Shown: positions 35,658 to 44,966, numbered from the stretch's first letter. The stretch: 64,000 nucleotides of DNA from Shewanella donghaensis (GCF_007567505.1 NZ_CP041783.1:1488001-1552000), one strand, 5' to 3'. The notes: a model not told the origin generated them from the letters alone. Numbers and translations are program-made.

Positions 35658-38657
35658 ATGAAACCTAGAACATTTACAAAAACCAGAATTGCCACTAGCT
35701 TGTCGGTAATACTGAGCGCAAGTACCATGATGCCAGCATTTGCAGCAGATGAAGCCGTAGCAGATGAAAATATCGAAGTACTACAAGTCACCGGGATCCG
35801 CGGAAGCTTAATTAAATCAATGGATTTAAAGCGTAGCTCTAACGGTGTTGTTGATGCAATTAACGCAGAAGATATTGGTAAGTTCCCGGACAGTAACTTA
35901 GCAGAATCTTTACAACGTATTACCGGTGTATCAATTGACAGACAAAACGGCGAAGGTAGTCGTGTCTCTGTTCGTGGTTTTGGTGCAGACCAAAACTTAG
36001 TGATGCTTAATGGCCGTCAAATGCCTGTGACAACAGGTTCACGTTCATTTGATTTTGCCAACATTGCTTCTGAAGCAATTAGCGCAGTTGAAGTTGAAAA
36101 AACCAGCCAAGCTAAAAACTCTACTGGTGGTATTGGCGCAACAATTAATGTTCTAACTCATCGTCCTTTAAGCTCTCCTGGTCTAAAAGCCAGTTTCGGT
36201 GTTAAGGCTGTTGATGATACTTCTACTGATGAAGGTTCTATCACTCCAGAACTTTCAGGTATTTACTCAAATACTTTCGCCGATGGTAAATTCGGTGTAT
36301 CAATTTCAGCAAGTTACCAAGAACGTGAAAGTGGTAACCAGCAAGCCCAAGTGGGCACAGGTTGGCGTAGCTTCCCTGGTATCGTTGATCAAGATTGGGG
36401 CGGCGATAACGCAGAATGGGGTGGTGTACCAAAAGATGGCAATCAAATTAACCGTCCTGGTGAAGGTGATGTTTATGCGGTACCACAAACAACTGTGTAC
36501 CGTTTTGAAGAGCAACAACGTGCTCGTACCAATGGTCAGTTAGTCCTGCAGTACGAACCAATAGACTCTTTGCGTGCAACGTTAGATTACACATACATGC
36601 AAAACGACATCGATACTCAATCACATGATGTATCTGCATGGTTTAACTTTGTACCAACACAAGAAAGTACTTGGTCAGACGGCCCAGTATCTTCACCTCT
36701 AGTTTATTCTGAAACCTACCCTGATGGCGGCGCTGATTTATCAATGGCAGCTGGCGATTATGGTACGCGTGATGAAAGCAACTCAATCGGGTTTAATTTA
36801 GAGTGGGATGCAACTGATAACTTATTCTTATCACTGGATTACCATAGCTCTGATGCTGAGCGTTCACCTAACAATAAAAATGGTAGTAACAGTAACTTAA
36901 GTACAGCAGCATTTATTCGTACTAGTGCGGCAACTGACTTTACTGGTGATGTACCTGTACTTGCTGTCGGCGGCGGTAATCAAGTTCGCCCTGAAGATAT
37001 GCGCATAACTGGTTCTGTATTTGGTAATGCCCGTAACAAGTCTGAAATTGATCAATTACAAATAAATGGTACTTACGTATTTGAAGAAGCGGGTAGCATT
37101 GACTTTGGTATTGCGGCAACTGACGTAAACAACCACTCGCAATCAGTAAACGTTCAACGTAATGACTGGGGCGGCGTGGGTAGTGCAGGAGATTTAGATG
37201 CTGAATGGTTCCCTGCTGGTAGCGTACAAGACAAATTTGATGGCTCACAAGGTGACTTCTCAGATTATGAAGGTTCTGCATCAGTTGACCCACAAGATGT
37301 GATTTTCTTATGGGACTTTGAAGCCGTTAGATCTGCAGCTGCTGGTCTATATGGTTCTACCGCTGTTGGTGATTGTGGTAATGGCTTCTGCCCTTCTACA
37401 GATTATGCAAGTGATACCGATCGCTACACACAAGAAGAAACTCAGTCAGCTTATATCCAATATAACTACGAAGGCGACATCGGTGACATGCCATTTGATG
37501 TGCACTTTGGTGTACGTTATGAGCAAACTGATGTTGAATCAAAATCTGCAGTAACAGCTTATGATCAAGCAACTTGGATTGCTGAAACTGAAGTCGCGCT
37601 GCAAAGTACTGGCGCTGATAGCCGTGTATTCCAGACCCAAACCGGTGAATACGATTACTTCTTACCAAGCTTTAACTTCAATATTGAAGTGGTAGAAGAT
37701 GTGATGTTACGTGCTGCATACAGTGAAACTATTGGTCGCCCTGATTACACCTCAATTCAAGGTGGTACATCAGTTGGCACACTAGCTAACCGTGGTGGTG
37801 GTAGTGGTACAGCAGGTAACCCAAGCTTATTACCGCTAGAATCTGAAAATATCGATTTTTCTGCTGAATGGTACTACGCCGAAGGAAGTTATGTTTCTGC
37901 TGGTTACTTCAGAAAAGATGTTTCAAACTTTATTGATAACAACTCTGTCGATTCAACGATTTATGAGATTCCAGATCCATCAAACGGTGTCTATGTTCAA
38001 GAAGCTATTAATGCAGGTCAAGTAACAGCTATTGAGCAACGCCAGTGGATTTATGACACTTACGGTGCAACAGATCCAAACGTTACGATGAACCCAGATA
38101 ATGGCAATATTGAAATCACTGGTAACGCTGGTGACCCAAGTATTAACTTTATCCTTAATACGCCATCTAACAGTTCTGAAAGCTCAGTTATCGATGGTTG
38201 GGAGTTTGCGGTACAACACTTCTTTGGCGAATCTGGTTTTGGCATGCAAGCTAACTATACGTTAGTGAATGCGGGTGATTCTTATGACAATTACAACCTA
38301 AACCGCCCTGGTGATGCCGAGCAAAATGTATTAACTAACATTAGTGATACAGCTAACGTTGTTGCTATGTATGAAGATTACGGTTTCTCTGCGCGTTTAG
38401 CTTGGAACTGGCGTGATGAGTTCTTAAGCGCTACGGGTGATGGAACAGGTGCAAATCCGACTTATACTGAAGAATACTCTCAAGTAGATTTCAATATAGG
38501 TTATGACATTGCTGCAGTTGAAGGCTTAACAGTGTTCTTCGAAGGTCTAAACATTACCAACGAAAATACTCGTACTCATGGTCGTTCATACTCTCAAGTA
38601 CTTAATTACACCCAAACCGGAGCCCGTTACAGCTTAGGTGCTCGTTACACATTCTAA
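35658..38657 (+). CDS. TonB-dependent receptor, Caulobacter/Xanthomonas carbohydrate type
   Basis: A 999-residue receptor. Its signal peptide ends at PAFAADEAV, then the TonB box IEVLQVTGIRGS. The plug has RVSVRGFGADQNLVMLNGRQMPV and AVEVEKTSQAKNSTGGIGATINVLTHRPL, typical of the group associated with polysaccharide use (TIGR01782). The barrel ends SLGARYTF with terminal Phe. The start at 35658 has GGGGAG six bases upstream. Two LacI-type operators precede it. The ligand is probably a beta-glucan oligosaccharide. It is followed by a terminator and the halogenase cassette; this type of receptor commonly has such a cassette as neighbour. Confidence 0.95.
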   Translation: MKPRTFTKTRIATSLSVILSASTMMPAFAADEAVADENIEVLQVTGIRGSLIKSMDLKRSSNGVVDAINAEDIGKFPDSNLAESLQRITGVSIDRQNGEGSRVSVRGFGADQNLVMLNGRQMPVTTGSRSFDFANIASEAISAVEVEKTSQAKNSTGGIGATINVLTHRPLSSPGLKASFGVKAVDDTSTDEGSITPELSGIYSNTFADGKFGVSISASYQERESGNQQAQVGTGWRSFPGIVDQDWGGDNAEWGGVPKDGNQINRPGEGDVYAVPQTTVYRFEEQQRARTNGQLVLQYEPIDSLRATLDYTYMQNDIDTQSHDVSAWFNFVPTQESTWSDGPVSSPLVYSETYPDGGADLSMAAGDYGTRDESNSIGFNLEWDATDNLFLSLDYHSSDAERSPNNKNGSNSNLSTAAFIRTSAATDFTGDVPVLAVGGGNQVRPEDMRITGSVFGNARNKSEIDQLQINGTYVFEEAGSIDFGIAATDVNNHSQSVNVQRNDWGGVGSAGDLDAEWFPAGSVQDKFDGSQGDFSDYEGSASVDPQDVIFLWDFEAVRSAAAGLYGSTAVGDCGNGFCPSTDYASDTDRYTQEETQSAYIQYNYEGDIGDMPFDVHFGVRYEQTDVESKSAVTAYDQATWIAETEVALQSTGADSRVFQTQTGEYDYFLPSFNFNIEVVEDVMLRAAYSETIGRPDYTSIQGGTSVGTLANRGGGSGTAGNPSLLPLESENIDFSAEWYYAEGSYVSAGYFRKDVSNFIDNNSVDSTIYEIPDPSNGVYVQEAINAGQVTAIEQRQWIYDTYGATDPNVTMNPDNGNIEITGNAGDPSINFILNTPSNSSESSVIDGWEFAVQHFFGESGFGMQANYTLVNAGDSYDNYNLNRPGDAEQNVLTNISDTANVVAMYEDYGFSARLAWNWRDEFLSATGDGTGANPTYTEEYSQVDFNIGYDIAAVEGLTVFFEGLNITNENTRTHGRSYSQVLNYTQTGARYSLGARYTF

Positions 38658-38692
38658 TGTGTATTGAAACCCTATCTTAAACTAAGGTCGTT

Positions 38693-38722
38693 TGAGGTGA
38701 TCGTTATGGTCACCTCTTTTTT
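38693..38722 (+). terminator. Terminator after TBDR gene
   Basis: AGGTGA and TCACCT arms (7-8 bp with flanking G-C pair), 9-base loop, then TTTTTTC. It lies between the receptor and the halogenase cassette, so the cassette depends on read-through or its own promoter. Confidence 0.85.
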
Positions 38723-38873
38723 CTTAAGCTACATCCATTTGCAACAGGGACGTTGCATTTTTTTTAGACAAATTAATACAAATTATTACTAACTACCCCT
38801 TGTAAGTGTTTGAAAAATATTCAATGCTAGTTAAGTAAGCCTTAATGAAATCAATAAAAAAACAGGCCCTCTT

Positions 38874-40472
38874 ATGGAACAAGCGATAAAAAATATAGTC
38901 ATTGTTGGCGGCGGCACCGCTGGTTGGATTACAGCAGGTATTCTTGCTGCTGAACATAATGCTGATAATGGCAAACTATCGCCTAGCCCCAAATTGAATA
39001 TAACCCTAATAGAATCTCCTGATGTTGCAACCATTGGTGTCGGAGAAGGCACTTGGCCTTCAATGCGAACCACCCTTCAAAAGATTGGTATCAGTGAAAC
39101 TGAATTTTTAATCAGCTGCGATGCTAGCTTTAAGCAAGGTTCACGATTTATTAACTGGACTCGCTCACACACCGATAACCAAAATAATACAATTAATAAA
39201 ATCGGCGATCATTACCTACACCCTTTTAGTTTACCTATGGGCACCAACGAAATTGACTTATGTCCGTATTGGTTACCCCACAGAGAACACGTCAACTTTG
39301 CTGATGCTGTAGGTCAGCAAAATCAACTAAGCCAGCTATTTTTGGCACCTAAACAGATCACCACCGCCGAATATCAATTTCAAAACAATTATGGTTACCA
39401 CCTAAACGCTGGGAAATTTAGCCAATTATTACAAAAGCATTGCACTGAAAAACTCGGTGTCATTCATATTCGCGATCACGTGACTGCTATTCATAAAAAA
39501 GACAATGGTGATATCGCATTTTTAGCAACTAAAATCTCTGGCGATATTGCTGCTGATTTATTTGTTGATTGTACTGGTGTGAAGTCATTACTTTTAGGTG
39601 AGCAACTTAAAGTGCCATTCGTTTGCAAAAAGTCAGTGTTATTTAATGATTCAGCTTTAGCGGTTCAAGTGCCTTACGCGAGTGAAGATGCCCATATTGC
39701 ATCCAACACTCATTCAACAGCACAAACCAATGGTTGGATTTGGGATATCGGCTTACCTACCCGCCGTGGTGTTGGCCATGTGTATTCCTCCGGTCATACA
39801 ACTCAAGCTGAAGCTGAGCAACAACTCGTCGATTACCTAAAACCAACAGTTGGGTTGGATATTGATAATCTCAATATTAGATCGCTTTCTATTGCGCCAG
39901 GTCATAGGCAAGTTTGTTGGAAAAATAACTGTATGGCCATTGGCATGGCGTCAGGTTTTATTGAGCCACTAGAAGCTTCAGCTTTAGCGCTAGTTGAGTG
40001 GAGTGCTAATACCCTGGCTCAACAGTTACCTGCTAATCGCCAAGTTATGGACATTGTATCGAGTAGAGTTAATAAACGTTTCCAGCAACATTGGCAGCAA
40101 ATCATTGAGTTTTTAAAATTACATTACGTGTTGAGTAAACGCAGTGATAGTGACTATTGGCATGATCATCGTGAATCATTAACTATCCCAGATAGCTTGC
40201 TAGAGCAATTACAGCTGTGGCAGACACAGCCTCCGAGCCGTCATGATATTCAGCATACCGACGTGCTGTTTCCTGCGGCTAGTTTTCAATTTGTGCTTTA
40301 CGGAATGGATTTTGAAACCCAGATGCCAGACCAATTGAAACCTTCTTTGCAAAATAGAGCTCAGCAATTATTTGCAGAAAACAATAAACGTACTCAAGGT
40401 TTAAAACAATTACTGCCGAGTAACCGAGAACTGTTAAACAAGATCAAGCAATACGGACTTTCCCGTATTTAG
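38874..40472 (+). CDS. Flavin-dependent halogenase-like protein 1 (GEGTWP subtype)
   Basis: A 532-residue protein of the tryptophan-halogenase family. The FAD-binding loop is VGGGTAGWITAG (residues 11-22). K87 in ASFKQGSRFINW aligns with the catalytic Lys79 of PrnA/RebH, and E364 in SGFIEPLEAS with the paired Glu346. The motif GWxWxIP is altered to GWIWDIGLP (287-295), and GEATxP is GEGTWPSM (58-64). Real substrates of TBDR-linked members are unknown; relatives such as BrvH and the Xanthomonas enzymes brominate indole in vitro. No signal peptide; cytoplasmic. It needs a flavin reductase, which is not in the cassette. It is the first gene of a five-gene run. Confidence 0.88.
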   Translation: MEQAIKNIVIVGGGTAGWITAGILAAEHNADNGKLSPSPKLNITLIESPDVATIGVGEGTWPSMRTTLQKIGISETEFLISCDASFKQGSRFINWTRSHTDNQNNTINKIGDHYLHPFSLPMGTNEIDLCPYWLPHREHVNFADAVGQQNQLSQLFLAPKQITTAEYQFQNNYGYHLNAGKFSQLLQKHCTEKLGVIHIRDHVTAIHKKDNGDIAFLATKISGDIAADLFVDCTGVKSLLLGEQLKVPFVCKKSVLFNDSALAVQVPYASEDAHIASNTHSTAQTNGWIWDIGLPTRRGVGHVYSSGHTTQAEAEQQLVDYLKPTVGLDIDNLNIRSLSIAPGHRQVCWKNNCMAIGMASGFIEPLEASALALVEWSANTLAQQLPANRQVMDIVSSRVNKRFQQHWQQIIEFLKLHYVLSKRSDSDYWHDHRESLTIPDSLLEQLQLWQTQPPSRHDIQHTDVLFPAASFQFVLYGMDFETQMPDQLKPSLQNRAQQLFAENNKRTQGLKQLLPSNRELLNKIKQYGLSRI

Positions 40473-40574
40473 ACTTTATAACGTCAAAAATAGACAAAGT
40501 GAACAATCACAATAACGACTGTATAAACAATAACAACATAAACAGCTACGACTGTACTTGATTAGGATGTCAGC

Positions 40575-41300
40575 ATGAACAAACCAGAATTACTTAATAG
40601 CGTCGATCACAAAGATTTGAAAATCATCACTGAGCGTTCAGCACAATACGGCGATGACTTATGGTATACCGTTACTTTTCCGCTAGAATTTCGCAGTGTT
40701 CAGGCAAATTATCCAATATTCTTTCAAAAAGATAGCCAAACGGGTCAGTTCTATTCAGTAGCTTTATTTGGCTTTCAGCACAAAGAAAACTTGTTCTTAA
40801 AAGAAGGTAAATGGGATGCATCATACATCCCACTAACCGTTCGTCGTCAGCCTTTCTTAATTGGTCAGCAGAAAGTCCAAGAAGATGGTGTTGAACAACT
40901 ACAACGTGTCATTCACCTTGATCCTAACCACCCTCGCCTTAGTCAAACAGAAGGTGAAGCTTTATTCTTCCCATATGGCGGTAATACACCCTATTTAGAT
41001 GAAGTCGGCGATATGCTTGAAGCAATCCATCATGGGTTGAGTGATAGCAAACAGTTCATCGACACTTTACTTAAATTAGAGTTACTTGAATCCTTCACCC
41101 TTGATGTTCAATTGGATAACGGTGAAAAACATCAAATGATCGGTTTCTATACTATTAACGAAGAAACCTTAGCCGCATTATCCGCCGAAGTATTAGGTGA
41201 GTTACATCAGCAAGGCTATCTAAATGCCATCTATATGACACTTGCATCGCAATCTAATATCAGACAGTTACTTAATTTAAAAAATGCACAGAATACCTAA
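40575..41300 (+). CDS. SapC family protein
   Basis: A 241-residue soluble protein of the SapC family (PF07277). The start is YTVTFPLEFRSVQANYPIFFQKD, then FGFQHKENLFL and LTVRRQPFLIG, with LFFPYGGNTPYLDEVGDML in the middle. The family name comes from a Campylobacter surface-array gene, but the biochemical role is unknown. In TBDR-linked cassettes it regularly accompanies halogenase-like and JmjC-like genes, which suggests a common pathway. It has no signal peptide. AGGATG precedes the start. Gaps to the neighbours are 102 and 54 bases. Confidence 0.9.
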   Translation: MNKPELLNSVDHKDLKIITERSAQYGDDLWYTVTFPLEFRSVQANYPIFFQKDSQTGQFYSVALFGFQHKENLFLKEGKWDASYIPLTVRRQPFLIGQQKVQEDGVEQLQRVIHLDPNHPRLSQTEGEALFFPYGGNTPYLDEVGDMLEAIHHGLSDSKQFIDTLLKLELLESFTLDVQLDNGEKHQMIGFYTINEETLAALSAEVLGELHQQGYLNAIYMTLASQSNIRQLLNLKNAQNT

Positions 41301-41354
41301 ATCTAATTGAATTAGGTTTATTGCAAAATTAAGAACTCGACAAGATGTAAGGTA

Positions 41355-42413
41355 ATGACCATGGCACTAAATCAGGCAGTAGAACAAGCAGCAAAGCAGG
41401 CTGTAAAAGTGATACATGATTGTCCGTTAAGCGATATTCAAGCAGTCATTGAAGCGATGGCTGTTGAAAACACCGTTCAGCCTGTCATTTTTAAAGGTGC
41501 TTGCCTTGATTGGCCTTTGGTACAAGCTGGGTTAACCTCGGTTAAATCGGCAGCGGATTACTTACTGTCTTTTTATCAAGAAACCCCGGTTACAGCCTAC
41601 TATGTAGCGCCTGAACATAAAGGCAGAGTTTTTTATAATGAGCAGGTTAATGGTTTTAATTACCAAGCAAGCCAACTCAACTTAAGACAAGTGATTGATA
41701 AACTCTTTGCCCATCAAGATGATGAATTGCCGCCGAGTATCTATATGGGCTCAACTGAGATTAATCACTTTCTTCCAGGTCTCAGTACTGACAACAGCCT
41801 TAATATTGAACCTGTTCGTCCACTCACTAGTGTATGGCTTGGTAATCAATCTCGCATAGCAGCCCATTTTGATTTTCCGCAAAACCTTGCCTGTAATGTC
41901 GTGGGTAAACGCACCTTTACCCTTTTCCCGCCTGAGCAAGTGGCTAACTTATATGTTGGCCCAATGGAGTTTGCGCCTGGCGGACAAGAAATTAGCATGG
42001 TGGACTTTGATAACCCTGACTATGAACGCTTCCCAAAATTTCAACACGCGTTAGATGCTTCTCAAACTGCCGAGTTAGCCCCTGGTGACGTTTTATATGT
42101 ACCAAGTATGTGGTGGCACCATGTTGCAGGAAATGAAGTATTTAATGTACTCATTACTCACTGGTGGCGTGATACCCCTGGCTATTTAGGTAGACCCAAT
42201 AATGCCCTAGCGTTAGCGATACTGAGTTTACGCTCATTGCCAAAAGCGCAGCGTCAGGCCTGGAAAGCCATGTTTGAGCATTATGTATTTGACCATGATG
42301 ACGACGATTTAGCCCACATTCCCAGAGAAGCTCAAGGGATGCAGACTAAACCGCTTGATGAACTGAATGCCCGAAAATTGAGAGCTGATTTAATCAATAA
42401 ATTAAAACGATAA
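41355..42413 (+). CDS. JmjC/FIH-like cupin-8 oxygenase
   Basis: A 352-residue protein of the cupin_8/JmjC type. The iron triad is H171 and D173 in AAHFDFPQNL and a distal His in SMWWHHVAG (255/256). K185 in VVGKRTFTLFPPEQ fits the 2-oxoglutarate-binding Lys of FIH. The context HFD..QN....GKR..LFPPEQ is very close to asparaginyl hydroxylase FIH, so protein or peptide hydroxylation is a reasonable guess. The N-terminal helical part (1-50) is less conserved. The start is ATG 41355, with ATG 41361 as alternative; TAAGG lies upstream. All key residues are present, so it should be active. Confidence 0.88.
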   Translation: MTMALNQAVEQAAKQAVKVIHDCPLSDIQAVIEAMAVENTVQPVIFKGACLDWPLVQAGLTSVKSAADYLLSFYQETPVTAYYVAPEHKGRVFYNEQVNGFNYQASQLNLRQVIDKLFAHQDDELPPSIYMGSTEINHFLPGLSTDNSLNIEPVRPLTSVWLGNQSRIAAHFDFPQNLACNVVGKRTFTLFPPEQVANLYVGPMEFAPGGQEISMVDFDNPDYERFPKFQHALDASQTAELAPGDVLYVPSMWWHHVAGNEVFNVLITHWWRDTPGYLGRPNNALALAILSLRSLPKAQRQAWKAMFEHYVFDHDDDDLAHIPREAQGMQTKPLDELNARKLRADLINKLKR

Positions 42414-42478
42414 CAATGAAGTGATTAATCAATCTTGATCTTAATAAGAATAATGCGAATAAATATTAAGGAATACTG

Positions 42479-43975
42479 ATGAAAATGCCAAATAAACCCA
42501 TTAAAAAAGTCGTCATCGCAGGCGGCGGCACCGCTGGCTGGATGACAGCAGCGGCATTAACTAAGTTATTAGGTAAAAACCTTGAAGTAGTGCTCGTTGA
42601 ATCTGATGAAATTGGCACTGTCGGTGTCGGTGAAGCGACCATCCCTACCCTGCATATTTTCCATCGCTTATTAGGGATTAAAGAACAAGATGTCATGGCT
42701 GCAACCAATGCCACCTTTAAACTCGGTATTTCTTTTGAAAACTGGCATGACGTCGGTAAAGATTATATTCATTCATTTGGCTTTTTAGGCAAAGATTGCT
42801 GGGCTTGTGGTTTTCAACACTTTTGGCTTAAAGGTCAGCAACGTGGACTAGTCAGTGAAATTGGCGATTATTGTACTGAGCATTTAGCCGCCCGCGAAGG
42901 TCGCTTTGCGGTGTTACCCAATCAAGATTACAACCACGCCTATCATATGGATGCCACTCTATACGCGAAATTCTTGCGAAAAATAGCAGAGCAACATGGC
43001 ATTAAACGCATTGAGGGTAAAATTTCTGATGTGCAGCAACACGATGAAAACGGCCATATCAGTGCACTTAAAATGATGTCAGGTGAAGTGATTGAAGGCG
43101 ATTTATTTATTGATTGCACTGGTTTTAAAGCGTTATTAATCGAGCAAACACTGAACGCAGGCTTTGACGATTGGAGTCACTGGTTACCTTGCGATAGTGC
43201 TATTGCTGTACAAACTAAAACCGTCAATAAGCCAATACCTTATACTCGCTCAATTGCGCGTGATTCTGGTTGGCAATGGCGCATACCGCTACAAAGCCGC
43301 ACCGGTAACGGCATTGTTTTCTGCAGCAAGTTTATGAGTGATGAGGATGCCAAAGCCACTTTAATGGAAAACATTGAAGGTGAGCCGTTAACGGATCCAC
43401 GAGTGATTAAGTTCCGCACTGGTAGTCGCCGTAAAACCTGGGATAAAAACTGTGTCGCTATTGGTCTGTCTTCTGGTTTTTTAGAGCCTCTAGAATCCAC
43501 CAGCATTCATTTGATTCAGCGAGGGATCGTTCGCCTACTGCAAATGTTCCCCTCACAAGGCATTGTTGAAGAAGATATCAATGAGTTTAACCAGCAAACT
43601 CGCACAGAAACCGAGAATATTCGTGACTTCATTATCTTGCATTATAAAGTCACAGACAGAGTTGATACTCGTTTCTGGCGTCATTGTAAAAGCATGGACG
43701 TACCAGCTTCACTGCAACATCGAATCGACATGTTTGATGCTTCAGGCAAAGTCTACAAACACGGTAATGAGTTATTTGGCGAAAGCTCTTGGATACAAGT
43801 AATGATGGGCCAAGGTCTAGCGCCGAAACAATATCACCCGATTGTGGATATGATGGAAGATGAGGAGCTGGAACATTTTCTAGGAAACATCAAAATGAAG
43901 GTTAAGCAAAAAGTGGCCAACTTGCCTGATCACTATGAGTTTGTGCAGCACTATTGTAAATCAAACATCATTTAA
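42479..43975 (+). CDS. Flavin-dependent halogenase-like protein 2 (canonical motifs)
   Basis: A 498-residue tryptophan-halogenase-family protein. It has AGGGTAGWMTAAAL (14-27), GEATIPTLHIF (51-61), catalytic K81 in ATFKLGISFENW, the full GWQWRIP motif (264-270), and E336 in SSGFLEPLES. All hallmarks of a working flavin halogenase are kept, unlike the first paralogue, where GWxWxIP is altered. Cysteine-containing WACGFQHFWLKG (108-119) is notable. The start ATG 42479 has AAGGA six bases before it. It is the fourth gene of the cassette, 65 bases after the JmjC gene. Confidence 0.92.
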   Translation: MKMPNKPIKKVVIAGGGTAGWMTAAALTKLLGKNLEVVLVESDEIGTVGVGEATIPTLHIFHRLLGIKEQDVMAATNATFKLGISFENWHDVGKDYIHSFGFLGKDCWACGFQHFWLKGQQRGLVSEIGDYCTEHLAAREGRFAVLPNQDYNHAYHMDATLYAKFLRKIAEQHGIKRIEGKISDVQQHDENGHISALKMMSGEVIEGDLFIDCTGFKALLIEQTLNAGFDDWSHWLPCDSAIAVQTKTVNKPIPYTRSIARDSGWQWRIPLQSRTGNGIVFCSKFMSDEDAKATLMENIEGEPLTDPRVIKFRTGSRRKTWDKNCVAIGLSSGFLEPLESTSIHLIQRGIVRLLQMFPSQGIVEEDINEFNQQTRTETENIRDFIILHYKVTDRVDTRFWRHCKSMDVPASLQHRIDMFDASGKVYKHGNELFGESSWIQVMMGQGLAPKQYHPIVDMMEDEELEHFLGNIKMKVKQKVANLPDHYEFVQHYCKSNII

Positions 43976-44022
43976 GTTTGACTCATCGCTGAATAAATAA
44001 GTTGCTAACGGATCCGCACACT

Positions 44023-44778
44023 ATGACCGATTTAAAACCCGCTAAAGATTCGTCAACTAGCGCTAAGAGCTTAAACTCAATGGTGTTGGTGAATAAAGCG
44101 CTCAAGCCACAGATTGTTTATGTTGGTGAGTTAAAAACACCAGTCATTGTGATTGATGATTTTACTGCTGATTTATCTGAGCTACAAGCCTGTGCCAGTC
44201 AAATCGATTTTAATCTCGATATGGGCTCTTATTACCCAGGCGTGAGAGCCAAATTGCCTCGAGATTACGTGGTTGAAGTGCTTAATTATGTGTTTCAACT
44301 TATCTATGATGTTTATAAAATACCAACAAATTTACGGATTAAGCCTCAAGCGACTTATTTTTCGTTAATTAATCGCCAACCTGAAACTTTAACGACATTA
44401 CAACGCATCCCACATTTTGATACGCCAGCGCCCTATTACTTTGCCATCTTGCAGTATTTAAATGACGCCCCCCATGGGGCGACTGCTTTTTTCAAGCATA
44501 TTCCCAGCGGTTATGAGCGTATTACTAAAGAAAACATGAAGCAGTACTTCAATGCTGCTGAACCTTATTTAGAAAAAATAGCCCCCGAGCCAGCTAAATA
44601 TTTTGTTGAAAGTAACCAGTATTACCAGCAGCATCATCAAATTGAATACAAGCAACATCGATTGGTGATTTACCCAGGGAACTTATTACATTCAACTTTA
44701 GTCAATCCATTAACAGACATTGATAGCAGCCCTGAAACAGGCCGCTTAACCGCTAATGTGTTTATCAATATCGAATAA
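44023..44778 (+). CDS. DUF6445 protein with 2-oxoglutarate oxygenase-like triad
   Basis: A 251-residue soluble protein from ATG 44023; an upstream TTG at 44002 is less likely. It fits DUF6445, which accompanies TBDR-linked halogenases. H131 and D133 in RIPHFDTPAPY, H223 in PGNLLHSTLV and R241 in GRLTANVFI have the order and spacing of the prolyl-hydroxylase-type Fe(II)/2-oxoglutarate site (HxD..H..R). GATAFFKH with a P-G-N turn also suits a double-stranded beta-helix. This reading is inference from pattern. It is the last gene of the cassette, 26 bases after halogenase 2 (48 to this start). Confidence 0.75.
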   Translation: MTDLKPAKDSSTSAKSLNSMVLVNKALKPQIVYVGELKTPVIVIDDFTADLSELQACASQIDFNLDMGSYYPGVRAKLPRDYVVEVLNYVFQLIYDVYKIPTNLRIKPQATYFSLINRQPETLTTLQRIPHFDTPAPYYFAILQYLNDAPHGATAFFKHIPSGYERITKENMKQYFNAAEPYLEKIAPEPAKYFVESNQYYQQHHQIEYKQHRLVIYPGNLLHSTLVNPLTDIDSSPETGRLTANVFINIE

Positions 44779-44966
44779 GATTTACTGTGGTTATCTATCG
44801 CACTTAAATTTGGTTTTTAAATACCACGGTGTCAACGGCTAGATTCATTCTATTACTAGTGGCAAGTGGCAAGTCAATTAGTACCAAAAAAACAATTTTT
44901 ATAAAGTACACCTTACCTACACCATAACAATTAAAAGCATAAAACTAATCCAGCAAGGAGCCTGTG

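Noticed and set aside
36199-38245. Several long frames on both strands inside the second TBDR gene
   Set aside because: They are shadows of the TBDR reading frame, with low-complexity His/Gln/Leu-rich translations and no ribosome binding sites.
38874-43975. Antibiotic biosynthesis cluster based on two halogenases
   Set aside because: No NRPS, PKS, RiPP precursor, or other backbone gene lies nearby, and the genes are framed by sugar-use genes.
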